A stretch of 9,541 bases of DNA from Candidatus Omnitrophota bacterium (GTDB lineage Bacteria > Omnitrophota > Gorgyraeia > Gygaellales > Profunditerraquicolaceae). Each line of letters starts with the position of its first letter. Position 1 is the first letter of the stretch. This document shows, piece by piece, positions 7,257 to 9,541 of the stretch. The DNA is taken from the NCBI GenBank assembly GCA_026387555.1, contig JAPLLM010000114.1, positions 3,224 through 12,764 of the forward strand, written 5' to 3'. The notes below the pieces were generated by a model. It was not told where the DNA came from. It did no database searches and was given only the letters and a program-made list of their open reading frames with translations. The translations under genes and the position numbers were made by a program.

Positions 7257-7860
7257 GAATTTCCAACAAAAAAGGAGAGGTTTTCAAACCGGCAAAAGGT
7301 CGGACTCCAACAAAATCGAGGAATTATCCAACCAGCTTGACGAGCTTACTCAAGCTAAGAAGCTTCTTGAGGAACGTTTAAGCGGGGAGATCAGCGATAA
7401 GCAGGTCAAATTGCAGATGATGGAGAAGGGGTTGGTCATCACCGTCGTCGGGGATTTTGTATTTGATTCGGGTAAAGCCAAGATCAGGCCCGAAGCCCAT
7501 GATATACTTAATAAAGTGGCCGCGGTTTTGAAAGAAAATATGGCGGATTTTAACATAGGTATTGAAGGCCATACGGATAATGTCCCGATCGCGCGCTCGA
7601 AATGGAAGTCCAACTGGGAACTCTCCAGCGCCAGAGCGCTTGCCGTCCTACACTATCTTAATAAAGAAGAAGGGATTGCTCCTGAACGTCTTTCAGCCAT
7701 TGGTTACGGCGAATTCCAGTCGGTAGCTTCCAATGATACTAAGGAAGGCCGTCAGTTAAACCGCAGGGTTGAGATTGTTATCTTGCCGAAGACAACAAAA
7801 GTAAGGGATGGAAAGGGTTCTTCCGGGGATGTCCAAGAGCCTCCGGCAAATTTAAAGTAA
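7228..7860 (+). CDS. OmpA/MotB-type peptidoglycan-binding protein; 5' end unresolved, no export signal
   Basis: The interval given is the maximal open frame from a TTG at 7228; an in-frame TAA lies at 7219. That TTG is the -35 box of a strong promoter and is unlikely to be the true start. Other in-frame starts are TTG 7255, TTG 7411 and ATG 7417/7420. Counting from 7228, residues about 27-62 form a charged coiled coil and about 65-187 an OmpA-C domain. That domain shows 'FVFDSGKAKI', 'GHTDNVPI', 'SNWELSSARALAV', 'IGYGEFQSVASNDT' and 'GRQLNRRVEIVIL'. Asp117 and Arg136 correspond to the diaminopimelate-binding Asp271 and Arg286 of E. coli OmpA. The fold anchors the outer membrane, a motor or a lipoprotein to peptidoglycan. 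No signal peptide, lipobox or membrane helix precedes it, so a lost N-terminus is suspected. Family identity is firm; the start and functionality are not. Confidence 0.75.
   Translation: MTSQGACVILNFQQKRRGFQTGKRSDSNKIEELSNQLDELTQAKKLLEERLSGEISDKQVKLQMMEKGLVITVVGDFVFDSGKAKIRPEAHDILNKVAAVLKENMADFNIGIEGHTDNVPIARSKWKSNWELSSARALAVLHYLNKEEGIAPERLSAIGYGEFQSVASNDTKEGRQLNRRVEIVILPKTTKVRDGKGSSGDVQEPPANLK
7271..7280 (+). promoter_or_regulatory. Strong ribosome-binding site with no start codon after it
   Basis: AAAGGAGAGG lies about 8 nt inside the predicted transcript and is among the best Shine-Dalgarno matches in the window. No ATG, GTG or TTG in any frame occurs within the usual 5-12 nt downstream. 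This is the main reason to think that the 5' end of the OmpA-like gene is missing or altered. Confidence 0.6.
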
Positions 7861-7869
7861 AACAAAAAT

Positions 7870-8241
7870 ATGGATGAAAGAATAAAGAACCTGGTCATTA
7901 TAGTTTTGGGTGTCCTGTGCTTCTTGCTTATTATCGGCACAATAAGTTCTTGCTCCGGCGCGTATAGGCAGAAGCTGGCGCGAGATAAGGAGATGGCTGG
8001 GCGCCTTGACCTCGAAGAGAAGATGAGTAAGTATTCTCAAGAGAGGGTGGCCATGGAAGAAAGAGTTAAATCTAAAGATAAGGATTTGCAGGAAGCTACC
8101 AGCGAACTGGCAGGGGTCAAGAAGGAGCTCCTTGAGGAGCAGATGATCAGCAAGAGCCTTAAGGATGATCTGGCTAAGCTTACCAAGACTAAAGAATCGC
8201 TCGAAGAAGACCTTAAACAGTGTAAATCGCGCAAGAGATAA
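7870..8241 (+). CDS. Small membrane-anchored or lipoprotein coiled-coil protein, function unknown
   Basis: 123 aa. The N-terminus has a short charged segment (MDERIKN), a hydrophobic stretch (about 8-24), and 'TISSC', which fits a lipobox with Cys28. It is therefore either a lipoprotein or a protein with one membrane helix and a periplasmic tail. Residues about 33-123 are highly charged, almost without Gly or Pro, and show heptad-like hydrophobic spacing, predicting a long alpha-helical coiled coil. It starts 9 nt after the stop of the OmpA-like gene without a good Shine-Dalgarno sequence, so the two are probably coupled and share the promoter at 7228. A terminator follows 47 nt after its stop. 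The partner with the OmpA domain suggests a cell-envelope spacer or scaffold; that is inference. I do not recognise a named family. Confidence 0.7.
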   Translation: MDERIKNLVIIVLGVLCFLLIIGTISSCSGAYRQKLARDKEMAGRLDLEEKMSKYSQERVAMEERVKSKDKDLQEATSELAGVKKELLEEQMISKSLKDDLAKLTKTKESLEEDLKQCKSRKR

Positions 8242-8288
8242 CCTATGAGATAAGGGGGAAAAAGAACGAGTCGAATAGTTCTTAATTT

Positions 8289-8311
8289 AAGGGGAGATTA
8301 TCCCCTTTTTT
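8289..8311 (+). terminator. Rho-independent terminator
   Basis: A perfect 7-bp stem, AAGGGGA (8289-8295) with TCCCCTT (8301-8307), closes a 5-nt loop (GATTA) and runs into six T residues (8306-8311). It ends the OmpA-like/coiled-coil transcript. A second small hairpin, AAGAAC (8262-8267) with GTTCTT (8278-8283), lies just upstream. The terminator ends only 3 nt before the ribosome-binding site of the next gene. Confidence 0.85.
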
Positions 8312-8314
8312 GTT

Positions 8315-8324
8315 GGAAGGAGGG
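8315..8324 (+). promoter_or_regulatory. Strong ribosome-binding site of the DUF4912 gene
   Basis: GGAAGGAGGG contains a full AAGGAGG match 9 nt before the ATG at 8333 and fixes that start. No promoter fits between the terminator and this site, so transcription must start upstream of the terminator or read through it. Confidence 0.8.
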
Positions 8325-8332
8325 CAGAAGAT

Positions 8333-9064
8333 ATGAAGATCTTGGGTAAGGTAAAAGAAGCGCTTAAGAAAATATCTTTAAAAAAATTGTTCGCCAAGAA
8401 AAATAAAGGGCCTACCGCCGCATATTCCTGCAAGACTGATAAGAAGGGGGCTCCTTCTTCGCACCAGTTAGCCGCCCAACAGGCTAAATTCTCGTATCCG
8501 CAGCAATGGAGCGGGCAGAAGGTTTCTCCTCAAGACCTCCCCGGGCAATATGATTCCGAGAAGATCGTCTTATGCGTGCGCGACCCGTGGTGGATCTATA
8601 CCTACTGGCAGATAAGAAATTCCACTTGGGAAAGGTTAAAGTCCGAATTGGGGGATGTTTTTTGTAAGGCAAAGAAGGTATTACGCGTCTATGACGTAAG
8701 CCACATAATTTTTAACGGCACAAACGCGCACCGCTATTTTGACATCGATATCGATATCAATGCCACAAGTTGGTACATCGATACCGCCGGCCCGGGCAGA
8801 TCTTGGTGCGTGGATTTAGGCCTGCGCCTGCCGGACGGGAGATTTATAACTATAGTGCGCTCCAACACCGTAAGCACCCCTTTGGACGGCCCGTCATGGA
8901 TAACCGACGAAGAGTGGATGATACCTGACGATATGTTCGCCCGGCTCTACGGTATGGGTTTTGGTTTTGGAAAAAGTTCTCCGGTGGGTAAGGGTTGGCA
9001 GGAGAGGTTTAAACACGTGCTTTCATCCGGCGTCTCATCCGTAACTTCAATCTTTAAAAAATGA
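8333..9064 (+). CDS. DUF4912 domain-containing protein, linked to a GH57 glucan enzyme
   Basis: 243 aa, cytoplasmic, with no signal peptide. Residues 1-26 are a lysine-rich amphipathic helix and about 27-65 a low-complexity linker. The DUF4912 core covers about 68-212: 'DLPGQYDSEKIVLCVRDPWW' then 'IYTYWQI' (68-94), 'LRVYDVSHI', 'FDIDIDINATSWYID', and the closing 'ARLYGMGFGFGKSSP' (203-217). A second short amphipathic tail ends the protein. DUF4912 has no proven biochemical role that I can name; its genes often sit beside GH57 branching-enzyme genes, and the domain looks like a beta-sandwich that could bind glucan. Here its stop codon overlaps the start of such a gene (ATGA), so the two are translationally coupled. 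A glucan-binding or enzyme-partner role is inference. The start is set by the excellent ribosome-binding site. Confidence 0.85.
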   Translation: MKILGKVKEALKKISLKKLFAKKNKGPTAAYSCKTDKKGAPSSHQLAAQQAKFSYPQQWSGQKVSPQDLPGQYDSEKIVLCVRDPWWIYTYWQIRNSTWERLKSELGDVFCKAKKVLRVYDVSHIIFNGTNAHRYFDIDIDINATSWYIDTAGPGRSWCVDLGLRLPDGRFITIVRSNTVSTPLDGPSWITDEEWMIPDDMFARLYGMGFGFGKSSPVGKGWQERFKHVLSSGVSSVTSIFKK

Positions 9065-9541
9065 ATAAAGGATATTTGAGTCTGGTCTTGCACGGGCACC
9101 TGCCTTATGTCCGGCACCCCGAGCATGAGAATTTTCTCGAAGAGGACTGGCTTTACGAAGCCATAACCGAGACCTATATTCCTCTTATCACGGTCTTTGA
9201 AGGCTTGGTCAATGACGGGGTAGATTTCCGCATTACCATGACCTTAAGCCCGACTTTGACATCGATGCTGATGGACGCCCTTTTGCAGGAGCGCTATCTT
9301 AAACATATCAACAGGTTGATCGACCTTGCGCATCATGAGATCGAGCGCACTAAACATGATCCGCGTTTCAACACGCTCGCCAATAAATATCTTTTTGATT
9401 TTAAGCACGCCCGTTATATTTTTGAAAAATACAACCGTAACCTTGTAGCAGCCTTCAAGAATTTTCAGGACCTGGGTAAATTAGAGATCATTACCTGCGG
9501 GGCGACCCACGGGTATTTCCCGCTAATGGACGTCTGCCGCG
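9061..9541 (+). CDS. Glycoside hydrolase family 57 protein, probable 1,4-alpha-glucan branching enzyme (3' truncated by window)
   Basis: 160 codons are open to the window edge. The N-terminus 'SLVLHGHLPYVRHPE' is conserved region 1 of GH57 (the HxPY-like block). 'ITETYIPLITVFEGLVNDG', 'FRITMTLSPTLTSML' and 'EIITCGATHGYFPL' are typical of the group of about 530 aa that contains GH57 branching enzymes of the Thermus/Thermococcus kind. Those enzymes cut alpha-1,4 links and rejoin the piece as an alpha-1,6 branch in glycogen-like polymers. The catalytic Glu and Asp lie further downstream, outside the window, so branching versus amylase or glucanotransferase activity cannot be checked. The ATG lies inside the stop of the DUF4912 gene (ATGA overlap), implying translation coupled to it and a shared role in alpha-glucan metabolism. 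Confidence 0.9.
   Translation, partial: MNKGYLSLVLHGHLPYVRHPEHENFLEEDWLYEAITETYIPLITVFEGLVNDGVDFRITMTLSPTLTSMLMDALLQERYLKHINRLIDLAHHEIERTKHDPRFNTLANKYLFDFKHARYIFEKYNRNLVAAFKNFQDLGKLEIITCGATHGYFPLMDVCR

Noticed and set aside
8245..8253. Two-codon ATG-AGA-TAA mini frame upstream of a G-rich stretch
   Set aside because: It has no Shine-Dalgarno sequence, and such triplets occur by chance. There is no evidence for a leader peptide.
8741..8759. Short repetitive GATATC/ATCGAT run
   Set aside because: It encodes the DIDIDIN beta-strand of the DUF4912 core and is explained by coding.

Overview
The window is a compact, all-plus-strand stretch of a bacterial chromosome. It shows two transcription blocks, then the start of a third. 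The mix suggests a diderm, uncultivated-type bacterium, and my best guess is candidate phylum Omnitrophota (OP3) or a neighbour. The basis is an OmpA-type peptidoglycan-binding protein, very tight gene spacing, frequent ATA and AGA/AGG codons, a DUF4912 gene joined to a GH57 enzyme, and a 'DVTNRDGVQT' type homocitrate synthase beside purA. The taxonomic call is inference from gene content, not from a marker gene.

Region 1 (1-7204). The window opens in the last 53 codons of clpP. Five genes follow at almost zero spacing (gaps of 10, -4, 4 and 1 nt): a class V PLP aminotransferase of the alanine/serine-glyoxylate type, full-length serA, an exported metallophosphatase-like/thioredoxin-like fusion protein, a NifV-type homocitrate synthase homologue, and purA. 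The aminotransferase and SerA could supply two consecutive steps of serine synthesis without a classical SerC. PurA makes adenylosuccinate for AMP synthesis. The fusion protein and the homocitrate synthase homologue do not fit an obvious pathway here and are the least explained members.

Region 2 (7228-8311). A near-consensus sigma70-type promoter (TTGACT, 17 nt, TATATT) lies just after purA. It is followed by a strong Shine-Dalgarno sequence, an OmpA/MotB-type C-terminal domain gene, a small membrane-anchored or lipoprotein coiled-coil gene, and a clean Rho-independent terminator. This looks like a self-contained envelope transcription unit. The OmpA-like frame has no credible start codon or export signal after the ribosome-binding site, so its 5' end looks deleted, misassembled or unconventional.

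Region 3 (8312-9541). A strong ribosome-binding site directly after the terminator leads into a DUF4912 protein. Its stop overlaps (ATGA) the start of a GH57 glycoside hydrolase, probably a 1,4-alpha-glucan branching enzyme, which runs off the window. This pair points to alpha-glucan (glycogen) metabolism.

No RNA genes, CRISPR arrays, insertion sequences or attachment sites were seen, and no stretch longer than 300 bases lacks a gene. The most unusual items are the metallophosphatase-like/double-thioredoxin fusion with most of its metal-site residues replaced, and the start-less OmpA gene behind a textbook promoter and ribosome-binding site.
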